Notes: a model not told the origin generated them from the letters alone. Numbered from the stretch's first letter, positions 1-7,602 are shown. The stretch: 48,873 bases of DNA from Enterococcus lemanii (GCF_016909125.1 NZ_JAFBFD010000021.1:1-48873); one strand, 5' to 3'. Made by a program: numbers and translations.

Positions 1-15
1 CGAAAAGGAATAGTC

Positions 16-156
16 ATGAAATTTCGAAAAATTTACACAATTCGAAATTGGATGAGTGTTGTCTTTTCTATAAAAGTGAATTATGAAATTGGTTCAATTA
101 TAGTTGGAAAAGGCTTAACGTCTCCTTTTATTATTTTATTTTTTAGCGAACTTTAA
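16..156 (+). CDS. possible 46-aa small ORF or 3' end of an upstream gene
   Basis: A 46-codon frame opens at ATG 16 with an AAAAGGA stretch at 3-9 at usable spacing and ends with TAA at 154-156. The frame is also open upstream to the window edge, so it could be the tail of a longer gene. The predicted peptide has a basic N-terminus and a hydrophobic C-terminal third. I recognise no family. A 9-bp inverted repeat (108-116 with 156-164) overlaps its end. Coding status is doubtful. Confidence 0.2.
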   Translation: MKFRKIYTIRNWMSVVFSIKVNYEIGSIIVGKGLTSPFIILFFSEL

Positions 157-221
157 AGCCTTTTACATATAATATAATTCGTTATTTTAAGACAAGAAGA
201 AGTTTTCTTTGAAAAAAATGA

Positions 222-250
222 TTGTACTCATAATTTTTTCATGTTAATAT
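222..250 (+). promoter_or_regulatory. extended -10 promoter of the polyamine leader
   Basis: TTGTAC at 222-227, a 17-bp spacer and TAATAT at 245-250, with a TGn extension at 242-244. This is a near-ideal housekeeping promoter. Transcription should start around 256-258, far upstream of speA, giving a leader of nearly 390 nt. Confidence 0.65.
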
Positions 251-561
251 TTGCGTGCAGTAATTCTGCAAGACGAGAGAGGCGAGTTTTACTTTGCCAA
301 ACTTATTGCTGTTGGAAACAACAGATTTGAAGTAGTAAAGGGGCTTCGCGCCCATTGAAGAGATAACAAGAAGTTATCGACTCAAATTTTTTATAAGGTA
401 ATGACTTGGATAGTTAGTCTAACATTATGCTTGTGAAAACGATTAGTAAGAGTGGTAAAAGTATGCCTACTAAATAGACTCTAACGTTCTACCGGTAAAC
501 GCGATTTTGTTTTTTTATGTGATTTTAGAAAAAAACAAGAAGACAATGATGGAGAAATCGA

Positions 562-582
562 ATGAACTCAAGTAATAGATAA
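562..582 (+). CDS. six-codon leader-peptide candidate (MNSSNR)
   Basis: ATG 562 follows GGAG at 551-554 with a 7-nt spacer. It is followed by codons for Asn, Ser, Ser, Asn and Arg (AGA), then TAA at 580-582. The frame runs along the 5' arm of the terminator (565-578), and its stop codon lies in the terminator loop. A translating or terminating ribosome would therefore keep the terminator from forming. The Arg codon next to the stop is notable because the first operon gene is a likely arginine decarboxylase. That it is translated is an inference. Confidence 0.35.
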   Translation: MNSSNR

Positions 583-605
583 CTATTGCTTGGGTTCTTT
601 TTTTG
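565..605 (+). terminator. intrinsic terminator/attenuator before speA
   Basis: A 14-bp stem (565-578 with 583-596, two G-U pairs), a 4-nt ATAA loop and CTTTTTTTT. It lies downstream of the promoter at 222-250 and upstream of speA, so it should limit operon transcription. Confidence 0.85.
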
Positions 606-644
606 TACCCAAGCATCCGAAATAAAAGGAGGGGAGAAGATAAC

Positions 645-2102
645 GTGTATACAGAAAAACAAGAAAGAATGCCAATTGTGGAAGCTTTACTGGCTCTAAA
701 AAAGCAGCGTTTAGTCCCTTTTGATGTGCCTGGACATAAACGAGGAAAAGGTAGTATTGCTTTAACCAATTTTTTAGGTGAAAAAGCGTTGTCACTAGAC
801 GCAAATTCGATGAAGCTACTTGATAATTTAAGTCACCCAGTTTCTGTCATTAAAGAAGCCGAAAAAATTGCAGCGGAAGCCTTTGGTGCAAAACATGCTT
901 TTTTTATGGTCAATGGCACGACGGGGGCGGTTCAAAATATGATCTATGCCACGCTTAAAGCAGGCGAGAAAATTCTATTGCCAAGAAATGTTCATAAAAG
1001 TGTGATTAATGCACTAGTTATGTGTGGTGGAGTACCAGTTTATATTGAGACACCGTTACATTTAGAGTTAGAAATTTCAACCGGCATGCCTTTAAGTAAA
1101 GTCAAAGAAGCAATCTTAGCTAATCCAGAGGCAAAAGCCATTTTAATTAATAATCCGACTTATTATGGAATTTGTTCAGATTTGCGTAACATTACGGAGC
1201 TCGCTCATCAACATGGCATGAAAGTTCTTGTGGATGAAGCGCACGGAGCACACTTGTATTTTGGTGAAGGATTACCAATGAATGCGATGAATGCTCAAGC
1301 AGATATGGCTGCGGTGAGCATGCATAAATCGGGTGGTTCATTGACCCAAAGCTCATTTTTACTTTGTAACGAAGGGGTTGACCCAGAATATGTTCGTCAA
1401 ATAATTAATTTAACCCAAACAACCAGTGCAAGTTATTTATTAATGTCGAGTCTGGACTTGGCTCGTCACAATCTAGCTAAAAATGGCAAAGTAATTTTTG
1501 AGCAAGTCAAAAATCTCGCACAATATGCACGTGATGAAATCAATGAAATTGGTGATTATTATGCTTATTCAACAGAAGTGATTAACCGAGAGGCCATTTA
1601 TGATTTTGACGTCACAAAATTGTGCGTAAAAACAACGGATTTAGGATTAACTGGTAGTGAAGTTTACGACTTGTTACGCGATGAATACAATATTCAAATT
1701 GAATTTGGCGACACCGCCAATATTTTGGCTTATGTTTCTGTTGGCGATCGACCCCATGATATTGAGCGGTTAGTCGGGGCTTTATCTGAAATTCGTCGTC
1801 GCTTTAAACGGGATAAAAAAGGCTTACTGGTCTTTGATATTGCAAAAACCGAAGTGAAGATCTCACCAAGAGAAGCTTTTTTTGCGCATCATGAAAGTCG
1901 CTCGTTAGTTGAAAGTGCAGGTTATATCTCAGCGGAAATGGTGATGTGCTATCCACCAGGCATTCCAATTGTTGCTCCGGGCGAACTGATTACGAATGAA
2001 GTGGTCGAGCATATTGTTTATGCACAGGAAAAAGGTTGCCTCGTTATGGGAACCGAAGATACAACCTTACAGACGATTAAAGTCGTGAAAGGAGCAAAAT
2101 AA
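645..2102 (+). CDS. speA: Orn/Lys/Arg decarboxylase, probable arginine decarboxylase SpeA
   Basis: A 485-aa PLP-dependent decarboxylase of the aminotransferase-fold (fold I) Orn/Lys/Arg family, like Bacillus SpeA. The PLP-binding region is visible: MVNGTTGA near 88-95, DEAHGAH with Asp197, and the Schiff-base lysine Lys228 in SMHKSGG. I start at GTG 645 because AAAGGAGGGG lies at 627-636; the in-frame ATG at 603 has no ribosome site and lies in the U-tract of the preceding terminator. The stop overlaps the speE start (TAATG). The speB gene downstream favours arginine to agmatine as the reaction, but lysine or ornithine decarboxylation cannot be excluded from sequence. Confidence 0.85.
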   Translation: MYTEKQERMPIVEALLALKKQRLVPFDVPGHKRGKGSIALTNFLGEKALSLDANSMKLLDNLSHPVSVIKEAEKIAAEAFGAKHAFFMVNGTTGAVQNMIYATLKAGEKILLPRNVHKSVINALVMCGGVPVYIETPLHLELEISTGMPLSKVKEAILANPEAKAILINNPTYYGICSDLRNITELAHQHGMKVLVDEAHGAHLYFGEGLPMNAMNAQADMAAVSMHKSGGSLTQSSFLLCNEGVDPEYVRQIINLTQTTSASYLLMSSLDLARHNLAKNGKVIFEQVKNLAQYARDEINEIGDYYAYSTEVINREAIYDFDVTKLCVKTTDLGLTGSEVYDLLRDEYNIQIEFGDTANILAYVSVGDRPHDIERLVGALSEIRRRFKRDKKGLLVFDIAKTEVKISPREAFFAHHESRSLVESAGYISAEMVMCYPPGIPIVAPGELITNEVVEHIVYAQEKGCLVMGTEDTTLQTIKVVKGAK

Positions 2103-2941
2103 TGGACTTGTGGTTTTCAGAGTATCACCAAGAAGGGGTAAAGTTATCAATTAATGTCGATCGCGAAGTTTTTAGCTGCCAAAGCGAGTATCATCACATT
2201 GCATTATTTGATTCAAAGGAGTTTGGACGTATTTTGACTTTAGATGGAGAATTAATTAATACGGAAAAAGATGAGTTTTTTTATAGTGAAATGATGGTCC
2301 ATGTGCCGCTAGCGGTTCAACCATTGATTCGGAATGTTTTAGTCATTGGTGGCTGTGATGGTGGGGTATTACGTGAGTTAGAAAAATACGAATCCATTGA
2401 AACCATTGATGTGGTAGAACTTGACGAAAAAGTTATCCAAGTTTGTCAAAAGTATTTTCCTAAAAACCAAGAGACTTTTTCTGATAAACGCGTTCGTTTG
2501 CATTTTCAAGACGGGTTGAAATTTGTTCGCGGAAAAGAAGCAGCGTATGATTTGATTATTGTCGATACGGCGAATCCATTTGGCATTAATGAGAGTCTTT
2601 TTACGCGTGAATTTTATGGAAATTGTTACAAAGCGTTACGTGAAGAAGGGACGTTAATTAGCCAGCATGCCAATGGCTTTTATGAAGAAGACGAAGAAGC
2701 TTTTCGTCATATTCGTCATCGCTTAATTTCGGTCTTTCCAATTAATAAAATTTATATGAGCAGTGTACCAAGTTACGCAGCGGGTTATTTATTGTTTGGG
2801 TATTCAGCAAAAAAAGCGAATCCAGAAACGGATATTCAAGTTGCCCAATGGGAAGCGCAGAAAATTCATACCCGTTACTATAATCCAGAGATTCACCGTG
2901 GCGCGTTTTATTTACCAAATTATATTAAGGAGCTAATATAG
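2102..2941 (+). CDS. speE: spermidine synthase-like aminopropyltransferase SpeE
   Basis: A 279-aa protein of the SpeE family. It has a short N-terminal beta domain, then a Rossmann methyltransferase-like fold with IGGCDGG at 82-88 (usually GGGDGG), the acidic VVELDE loop at 104-109, and VDTANP at 154-159 where most spermidine synthases have D-S-[ST]-D-P. Asp155, the usual catalytic position, is kept, but the second Asp is Asn158. The family moves an aminopropyl group from decarboxylated SAM to putrescine or a related amine. No SAM decarboxylase (speD) lies in the window. It overlaps speA by 1 nt and abuts speB with no gap, so the genes are translationally coupled. Exact substrate is uncertain. 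Confidence 0.8.
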   Translation: MDLWFSEYHQEGVKLSINVDREVFSCQSEYHHIALFDSKEFGRILTLDGELINTEKDEFFYSEMMVHVPLAVQPLIRNVLVIGGCDGGVLRELEKYESIETIDVVELDEKVIQVCQKYFPKNQETFSDKRVRLHFQDGLKFVRGKEAAYDLIIVDTANPFGINESLFTREFYGNCYKALREEGTLISQHANGFYEEDEEAFRHIRHRLISVFPINKIYMSSVPSYAAGYLLFGYSAKKANPETDIQVAQWEAQKIHTRYYNPEIHRGAFYLPNYIKELI

Positions 2942-3787
2942 ATGCAAACGAATGTTGAGACTTTTATTGGTTGTACGGCTTCTTTTGCAGAAGCTAAAAC
3001 AGTCTTGTTTGGGGCACCATATGATTCAACTACTTCTTATCGACCGGGTACTCGGTTTGCTAGTCGAGCGATTCGCGGGGAATCTTTTGGTCTAGAAACC
3101 TATAGTCCTTATCAAGACAAAGATTTAGAAGAAATACAGGTCTTTGATTCTGGTGATTTGGAATTGTCATTTGGGCGGGTCGACTTAGCTTTAGCGGATA
3201 TAAAAGCTCATACAGCAGAAATTTTAGCTGCTAAAAAACGACCTTTTATGATTGGTGGCGAACATTTAGTCACGTTAGGAGCGTTTGACGCCGTGCTTGA
3301 AGCTTATCCCGATGTTCATGTGATTCAACTGGATGCACATACCGATTTAAGACAAGCATATTTAGGCGCAGAATTATCTCACGCAACGGTGATTCGTCGA
3401 ATTTGGGATCAAATTGGTGATCAGCGGATTTTTCAATTTGGTATTCGTTCTGGAGAAAGAGCGGAGTTCCAGTTTGCTAAAAACCATACTTATTTACAAA
3501 AATTTAACTTTAATGGCCTAACAGAAGTCATTGAACAACTGAAAGACAAACCGGTTTATTTAACCATTGATTTAGACGTCCTTGATCCTTCTGCTTTTCC
3601 AGGAACAGGGACACCTGAAGCAGGCGGTGTATCATTTGAAACGTTACTCGAGGCAATCTTAGACTTCGCCAAATTAAATATTGTAGGCTTAGATGTCAAT
3701 GAATTGTCGCCGCCTTACGATTTAAGTGGGGCATCGACCGCTTTAGCTTGTAAAATTATTCGTGAATTATTATTAGCAATCAATTAG
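2942..3787 (+). CDS. speB: agmatinase-family ureohydrolase SpeB
   Basis: A 281-aa ureohydrolase. All manganese ligands expected of the arginase/agmatinase family are present: His108 in GGEH, Asp131, His133 and Asp135 in DAHTD, and Asp210 and Asp212 in DLDVLDP; SHATVIRR follows at 147-154. The usual reaction is agmatine to putrescine plus urea. Because a carboxyspermidine-type dehydrogenase and decarboxylase follow, it could instead act on aminopropylagmatine. It begins directly after the speE stop, with AAGGAG inside the end of speE. Confidence 0.87.
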   Translation: MQTNVETFIGCTASFAEAKTVLFGAPYDSTTSYRPGTRFASRAIRGESFGLETYSPYQDKDLEEIQVFDSGDLELSFGRVDLALADIKAHTAEILAAKKRPFMIGGEHLVTLGAFDAVLEAYPDVHVIQLDAHTDLRQAYLGAELSHATVIRRIWDQIGDQRIFQFGIRSGERAEFQFAKNHTYLQKFNFNGLTEVIEQLKDKPVYLTIDLDVLDPSAFPGTGTPEAGGVSFETLLEAILDFAKLNIVGLDVNELSPPYDLSGASTALACKIIRELLLAIN

Positions 3788-3799
3788 GAGTGTGGAAAA

Positions 3800-5002
3800 A
3801 TGGCAAAAGCATTAATTATTGGTGCAGGTGGGGTTGCAAGTGTTGCTGTGCACAAATGTGTCCAAAATAAAGAAGTATTCAAAGAGATTTGTATTGCTTC
3901 AAGAACAAAACAAAAATGTGACGATTTAAAAGAAAAACTAGACGGCCAAGGTTGTGAAATTTCAACCGCCCAAGTTGATGCCGATAATGTCGAAGCGTTA
4001 ATTGCTTTAATTGAAGACTTCAAACCGGATATCGTGATGAATTTAGCTTTACCTTATCAAGATTTAACTATTATGGATGCTTGTTTAGCAACAAAAACCC
4101 ATTATTTAGATACGGCAAATTATGAACCAGAAGATACGGCCAAGTTTGAATACAAATGGCAATGGGAATATCGCCAAAAGTTTGAAGAAGCAGGAATTAC
4201 CGCCATTTTAGGTTCTGGTTTTGACCCGGGGGTGACGGGTGTTTTTTCTGCTTATGCCCAAAAACATTATTTTGATGAAATTCACTACATTGACATCCTC
4301 GATTGTAACGGTGGCGATCATGGGTATCCATTTGCAACCAATTTTAACCCTGAAATCAACATTCGCGAAGTTTCAGCGAATGGTCGTTACTGGAAAGAAG
4401 GCCAGTGGATTGAAACGGCTCCAATGGCCATAAAAAAAGTCTATGATTTTGCCGAAGTCGGTCAAAAAGAGATGTACTTGTTATATCACGAGGAGTTAGA
4501 GTCACTAGCTTTAAATATCAAAGGGATTAAACAAATTCGTTTCTTTATGACTTTTGGCCAAAGTTATTTAACGCATCTAAAATGCTTAGAAAATGTGGGG
4601 ATGACCTCAATTGAGCCAATTTTATTTGAAGGGAAAGAAATTATTCCTTTACAATTTTTAAAAGCCGTTTTACCAGATCCGGCTTCTTTAGGGCCACGAA
4701 CAAAAGGAAAAACCAATATTGGTTGTATCTATCGTGGGAAAAAAGATGGCAAAGACGTAACCTATTATGTCTATAATATTTGTGACCATGAAGCATGTTA
4801 CCGTGAAGTCGGGTCTCAAGCCGTTTCTTATACAACTGGAGTCCCCGCGATGATTGGGGCGATGATGGTTGTCAATGGTCTGTGGAATAAACCAGGCGTT
4901 TATAACGTTGAAGAAATGGATCCAGATCCATTTATGAAAGCATTGAACCAATGGGGCTTACCGTGGGTGGAAGATTTTAATCCTGTCTTGGTGGCAGAAT
5001 AA
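3800..5002 (+). CDS. carboxy(nor)spermidine dehydrogenase, saccharopine dehydrogenase family
   Basis: A 400-aa saccharopine dehydrogenase-fold protein (LYS1/Lys9-like) with the NAD(P)-binding IIGAGGVAS at residues 6-14. Homologues next to nspC condense aspartate semialdehyde with putrescine (or diaminopropane) and reduce the Schiff base to carboxyspermidine or carboxynorspermidine. The assignment rests on the fold plus the immediate nspC neighbour, whose start overlaps this stop by 1 nt. A ribosome site (GGAG) lies at about 3787-3790. Carboxyaminopropylagmatine dehydrogenase is the main alternative. Confidence 0.82.
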   Translation: MAKALIIGAGGVASVAVHKCVQNKEVFKEICIASRTKQKCDDLKEKLDGQGCEISTAQVDADNVEALIALIEDFKPDIVMNLALPYQDLTIMDACLATKTHYLDTANYEPEDTAKFEYKWQWEYRQKFEEAGITAILGSGFDPGVTGVFSAYAQKHYFDEIHYIDILDCNGGDHGYPFATNFNPEINIREVSANGRYWKEGQWIETAPMAIKKVYDFAEVGQKEMYLLYHEELESLALNIKGIKQIRFFMTFGQSYLTHLKCLENVGMTSIEPILFEGKEIIPLQFLKAVLPDPASLGPRTKGKTNIGCIYRGKKDGKDVTYYVYNICDHEACYREVGSQAVSYTTGVPAMIGAMMVVNGLWNKPGVYNVEEMDPDPFMKALNQWGLPWVEDFNPVLVAE

Positions 5003-6150
5003 TGATATCAGAAATCTTGTGGGACATTGAAAAAGTGCAGACACCGGCTTTTGTGATTGAAGAAAACTTATTGCGAAAAAACCTTGAGCAATTAGTTAAA
5101 GTCAAAGAAGCAACGGGGTGTAAAATTTTATTAGCGCAAAAAGCTTTTTCGATGTTTTACTTTTACCCATTGATGGCCAAATATTTAGATGGTACTACCG
5201 CAAGTGGGATTTATGAAGCGCGCTTAGGCTATGAACATTTTGGCAAAGAGACGCATGTGTTTTCACCGGCTTATCGGTCAGAGGAATTAACGGAATTGTT
5301 ACCAATTTGTGATCATCTGATTTTCAATTCTTTTAGTCAGTGGCAATATTATAAAAAAGAAGCGCTAGCCAGTGGAAAATCATTTGGCCTAAGAATTAAT
5401 CCAGAGTGTTCGACACAAGAAGGCCATGATTTATATGATCCTTGCTCGCCAGGATCACGGCTAGGTATTGTTTTAAGTGATTTCGTGGGTCAAGATTTAA
5501 CGGGAATTGAAGGTTTGCATTTTCATACTTTGTGTGAACAAAATGCCGATGATTTAGCAGTTACATTAAAAGTAGTCGAGGAAAAATTTGGTTCGTATCT
5601 ACACCAGATGAAGTGGTTGAATTTTGGTGGTGGCCATCATATCACACGTTCAGATTATGATTTGGGCACTTTAATTGACTGTATTCAATATATAAAGCGC
5701 ACCTATAACTTAGAAGTCTATCTAGAACCAGGTGAGGCTGTGGCGCTAAATGCCGGTTATTTAGTCGCGCAAGTCTTAGACATTACGCAAAACTATGGCA
5801 TAACCAATGCGATTTTAGATACGTCTGCAACTTGTCATATGCCCGATGTTTTAGAGATGCCTTATCGCCCAGAAATAATGGGGAGTGGTCGAGCGCAGGA
5901 GAAAGCTTTTACTTATCGTTTCGGAGGACCAACATGTTTAGCCGGGGATATCATTGGCGATTATTCTTTTGACACACCATTACAAATTGGCGATAAAGTT
6001 ATTTTTTGTGACATGGCCATTTACTCTTTTGTTAAAACGAATACCTTCAATGGGATGCCGCTTGCAAAATTAATGGCCGTGGATGCAAATCATCAATTAA
6101 AAATAGTTAAATCGTTTCATTATGAAGATTTTAAAAGCCGATTGTCATAA
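5002..6150 (+). CDS. nspC: carboxynorspermidine/carboxyspermidine decarboxylase
   Basis: A 382-aa PLP enzyme of the alanine racemase-fold (fold III) decarboxylases. The Schiff-base lysine is probably Lys47 (LLAQKAFS); a glycine-rich NFGGGHH phosphate-binding motif follows, and GPTCLAGD near the C-terminus supplies the active-site Cys and Asp expected of the family. It removes the carboxyl group from carboxyspermidine, giving spermidine, so the last two operon genes make spermidine without decarboxylated SAM. The start overlaps the previous stop (TAATG). No U-tailed terminator follows directly; the nearest structure is the inverted repeat at 6199-6242. Confidence 0.88.
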   Translation: MISEILWDIEKVQTPAFVIEENLLRKNLEQLVKVKEATGCKILLAQKAFSMFYFYPLMAKYLDGTTASGIYEARLGYEHFGKETHVFSPAYRSEELTELLPICDHLIFNSFSQWQYYKKEALASGKSFGLRINPECSTQEGHDLYDPCSPGSRLGIVLSDFVGQDLTGIEGLHFHTLCEQNADDLAVTLKVVEEKFGSYLHQMKWLNFGGGHHITRSDYDLGTLIDCIQYIKRTYNLEVYLEPGEAVALNAGYLVAQVLDITQNYGITNAILDTSATCHMPDVLEMPYRPEIMGSGRAQEKAFTYRFGGPTCLAGDIIGDYSFDTPLQIGDKVIFCDMAIYSFVKTNTFNGMPLAKLMAVDANHQLKIVKSFHYEDFKSRLS

Positions 6151-6198
6151 AAAAGGTTAGAGTTAGAATAAAATTCATAAAAAATAAATATTTTATAA

Positions 6199-6242
6199 AA
6201 CAACACGCAAAAAAATGTTCAAGCGTTATTTTGCGTGTTGTT
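6199..6242. repeat. 14-bp perfect inverted repeat after the polyamine operon
   Basis: Arms 6199-6212 and 6229-6242 are perfectly complementary around a 16-nt loop. On the plus strand the 3' side lacks a long U tract. On the minus strand it is followed by a T-rich run, so it may act as a bidirectional or processed terminator. A 60-codon frame at 6215-6397 starts inside the loop and is probably not a gene. Confidence 0.6.
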
Positions 6243-6404
6243 GCTTTGGTTCTCTAAATTGTAACGCTTTCTTTTTTGCCCCTAAGAAAAGACAGATGCT
6301 CAAAATGCGCCGATTATTCTTTGCCAAAATCACATTTTGCATTGTACTTAAAAGTAGAAGCCTGTTAAAATTATCCATAAATGAAAATAAGGGGTGATTT
6401 TAAT

Positions 6405-7286
6405 ATGAAAGAAGTCGTTATTAGTAGTCAGATGAATGGTATCAGTATTGATCGTTCAACTCGAACCGTTGAATACAATATGATAAAACACTGGCATCCT
6501 GAATGTGAAATTCAATATTTTTTCCAAGGAAAGCGTCATTTTTTTATTGATCAACAACATTATGCTGTAAAAGAGGGGAGTTTTATCTTGATTGACTCCA
6601 ATCAAGTGCATAATACTTATTCAGATAAAGAGTTGTTTCATGATCGTCTAGTTTTTCATTTTGATAAAAAGATTTTTGAAGCAACGGCAACTAGTTTGGG
6701 AATTGATTTAGAATTGTTTTTAAAGGAACACTGTGGCGTCGTTCAAATCCCTCACGCGGATCGTGCATTTGTTGAGGATTGCTTGATTGCATTAGCAAGT
6801 GAAATTGAACAAAAACAAATTGCCTATCAAGCAGTGGTCCAATTAAATTTTTTTGAGCTAATTATCTATCTCACTCGATTAAAAATCAGTGGGGCGATGC
6901 ATTCATTGCCAACTGAAGTCGAAGGAGAAATAAATGATTTTGTCAATGAAGTCCAACACTATATTCGTGATAACTATGCAACGGTTGGTTCTTTAGAAGA
7001 AATTGCAAAGGTATTTTACCTAGATAAATCCTATTTAAGTCGTATTTTTAAAAAATGTACCGGCTATACGATTACAGAATTTACAAACATTCAAAGAATT
7101 CAACAAGCGCAACGATTGTTAGAAGACTCTAAAATGACTGTTGCACAAGTAGCGAGTCACATAGGATATGAAAACGTTACCTATTTTAACCGAGTATTCA
7201 AAAAATATGTTGAAACGTCACCACTTCAGTATCGAAAAAAACAAATTGCTTACAAAAAAAGTTTACGTGAAAAAAATAACAACTAA
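6405..7286 (+). CDS. AraC-family transcriptional regulator with cupin sensor
   Basis: A 293-aa regulator. The N-terminal half is a cupin-like ligand-binding domain (HWHPECEIQYF and the GSFILIDSNQVHN strand). The C-terminal 100 residues hold two helix-turn-helix motifs of AraC type (LEEIAKVFYLDKSYLSRIFKK and VAQVASHIGYENVTYFNRVFKK), ending in a P-x-x-Y-R-K motif. Start 6405 has AAGGGGTGA at 6389-6397; the ATG at 6381 has none. It stands just before a sugar ABC importer and a GH105 enzyme, so it probably activates that locus in response to a pectin-derived sugar. Confidence 0.88.
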   Translation: MKEVVISSQMNGISIDRSTRTVEYNMIKHWHPECEIQYFFQGKRHFFIDQQHYAVKEGSFILIDSNQVHNTYSDKELFHDRLVFHFDKKIFEATATSLGIDLELFLKEHCGVVQIPHADRAFVEDCLIALASEIEQKQIAYQAVVQLNFFELIIYLTRLKISGAMHSLPTEVEGEINDFVNEVQHYIRDNYATVGSLEEIAKVFYLDKSYLSRIFKKCTGYTITEFTNIQRIQQAQRLLEDSKMTVAQVASHIGYENVTYFNRVFKKYVETSPLQYRKKQIAYKKSLREKNNN

Positions 7287-7316
7287 TGCCAAAATTAAAT
7301 AAAAACTTTGTTGAAT

Positions 7317-7349
7317 AAAGCTATCCTCTATAAATGAGATAGCTTTTTT
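7317..7349 (+). terminator. terminator of the AraC-family gene
   Basis: AAAGCTATC pairs with GATAGCTTT (plus TC/GA across a bulge) around an AT-rich loop, followed by a T6 run. Confidence 0.8.
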
Positions 7350-7557
7350 ATTTTTTATTAAAGTGAAAAATAAAAAGAAAAAAGTTGTTTGTTCATTAGA
7401 AGAGATAAAATAAAACGTTGTCGTAACAAGTTTTATTCATTTTTTTTACAAAAAAAATGGATGGCATGCGTGTTTTTTTAGTTAAAGTTAAAAAAAGTCA
7501 ATATAGTTCAAAAATAGTAATTTTTGTCTACTTGGTTGTGCAAGTTCTTTGATTGCG

Positions 7558-7585
7558 TTGACCATCAAAAACATTGATGTATATT
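7558..7585 (+). promoter_or_regulatory. promoter of the sugar importer operon
   Basis: TTGACC at 7558-7563, a 16-bp spacer and TATATT at 7580-7585, preceded by TG. The start point is predicted near 7592, about 60 nt before the lipoprotein gene. Confidence 0.6.
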
Positions 7586-7587
7586 AG

Positions 7588-7602
7588 TGGTAAGCGGATA
7601 CA
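7588..7602 (+). promoter_or_regulatory. candidate cre (CcpA) site over the transcription start
   Basis: TGGTAAGCGGATACA differs at one position from the degenerate consensus WTGNAANCGNWNNCW. Its place just after the -10 box suits carbon catabolite repression of a sugar locus by CcpA. Binding is inferred. Confidence 0.45.

Larger units (their letters stand above)
256..605 (+). ncRNA. putative structured leader RNA or sRNA ahead of the polyamine operon
   Basis: The stretch between promoter and terminator holds a series of hairpins and no long reading frame. TGCAG/CTGCA pairs at 256-270. CTGTTG-GAAA-CAACAG is a perfect 6-bp stem with a GNRA loop at 309-324. GGGC/GCCC pairs at 341-353. GATAAC/GTTATC pairs at 362-378 inside TTGA/TCAA (355-358, 382-385). 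TAATG/CATTA pairs at 399-427. TTAGTA/TACTAA (443-448, 468-473) and AGAGT/ACTCT (449-453, 478-482) would cross, as in a pseudoknot. The RNA ends at an intrinsic terminator at 565-605, only 22 nt before the speA ribosome binding site. It fits no riboswitch class I know, and it could be an attenuating leader or a free-standing RNA. The fold was found by eye only. Confidence 0.45.

Noticed and set aside
256-560. Lysine riboswitch, T-box, RNase P, tmRNA or SRP RNA as the identity of the leader
   Set aside because: The GAGAGGCGAG stretch resembles a lysine-switch segment only superficially. The T-box core, the conserved RNase P and tmRNA ends and the SRP GGAA core are all absent.
603-644. Upstream in-frame start (ATG 603) for speA
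   Set aside because: It lies in the U tract of the preceding terminator and has no ribosome site; GTG 645 has AAAGGAGGGG at proper spacing.
6258-6275. cre-like AGAAAGCGTTACAA before the AraC-type gene
   Set aside because: At least two mismatches to consensus, including core positions; weaker than the site at 7588.
6215-6397. 60-codon frame between nspC and the AraC-type gene
   Set aside because: It starts inside the loop of an inverted repeat, has no ribosome site and has a composition unlike the neighbouring genes.
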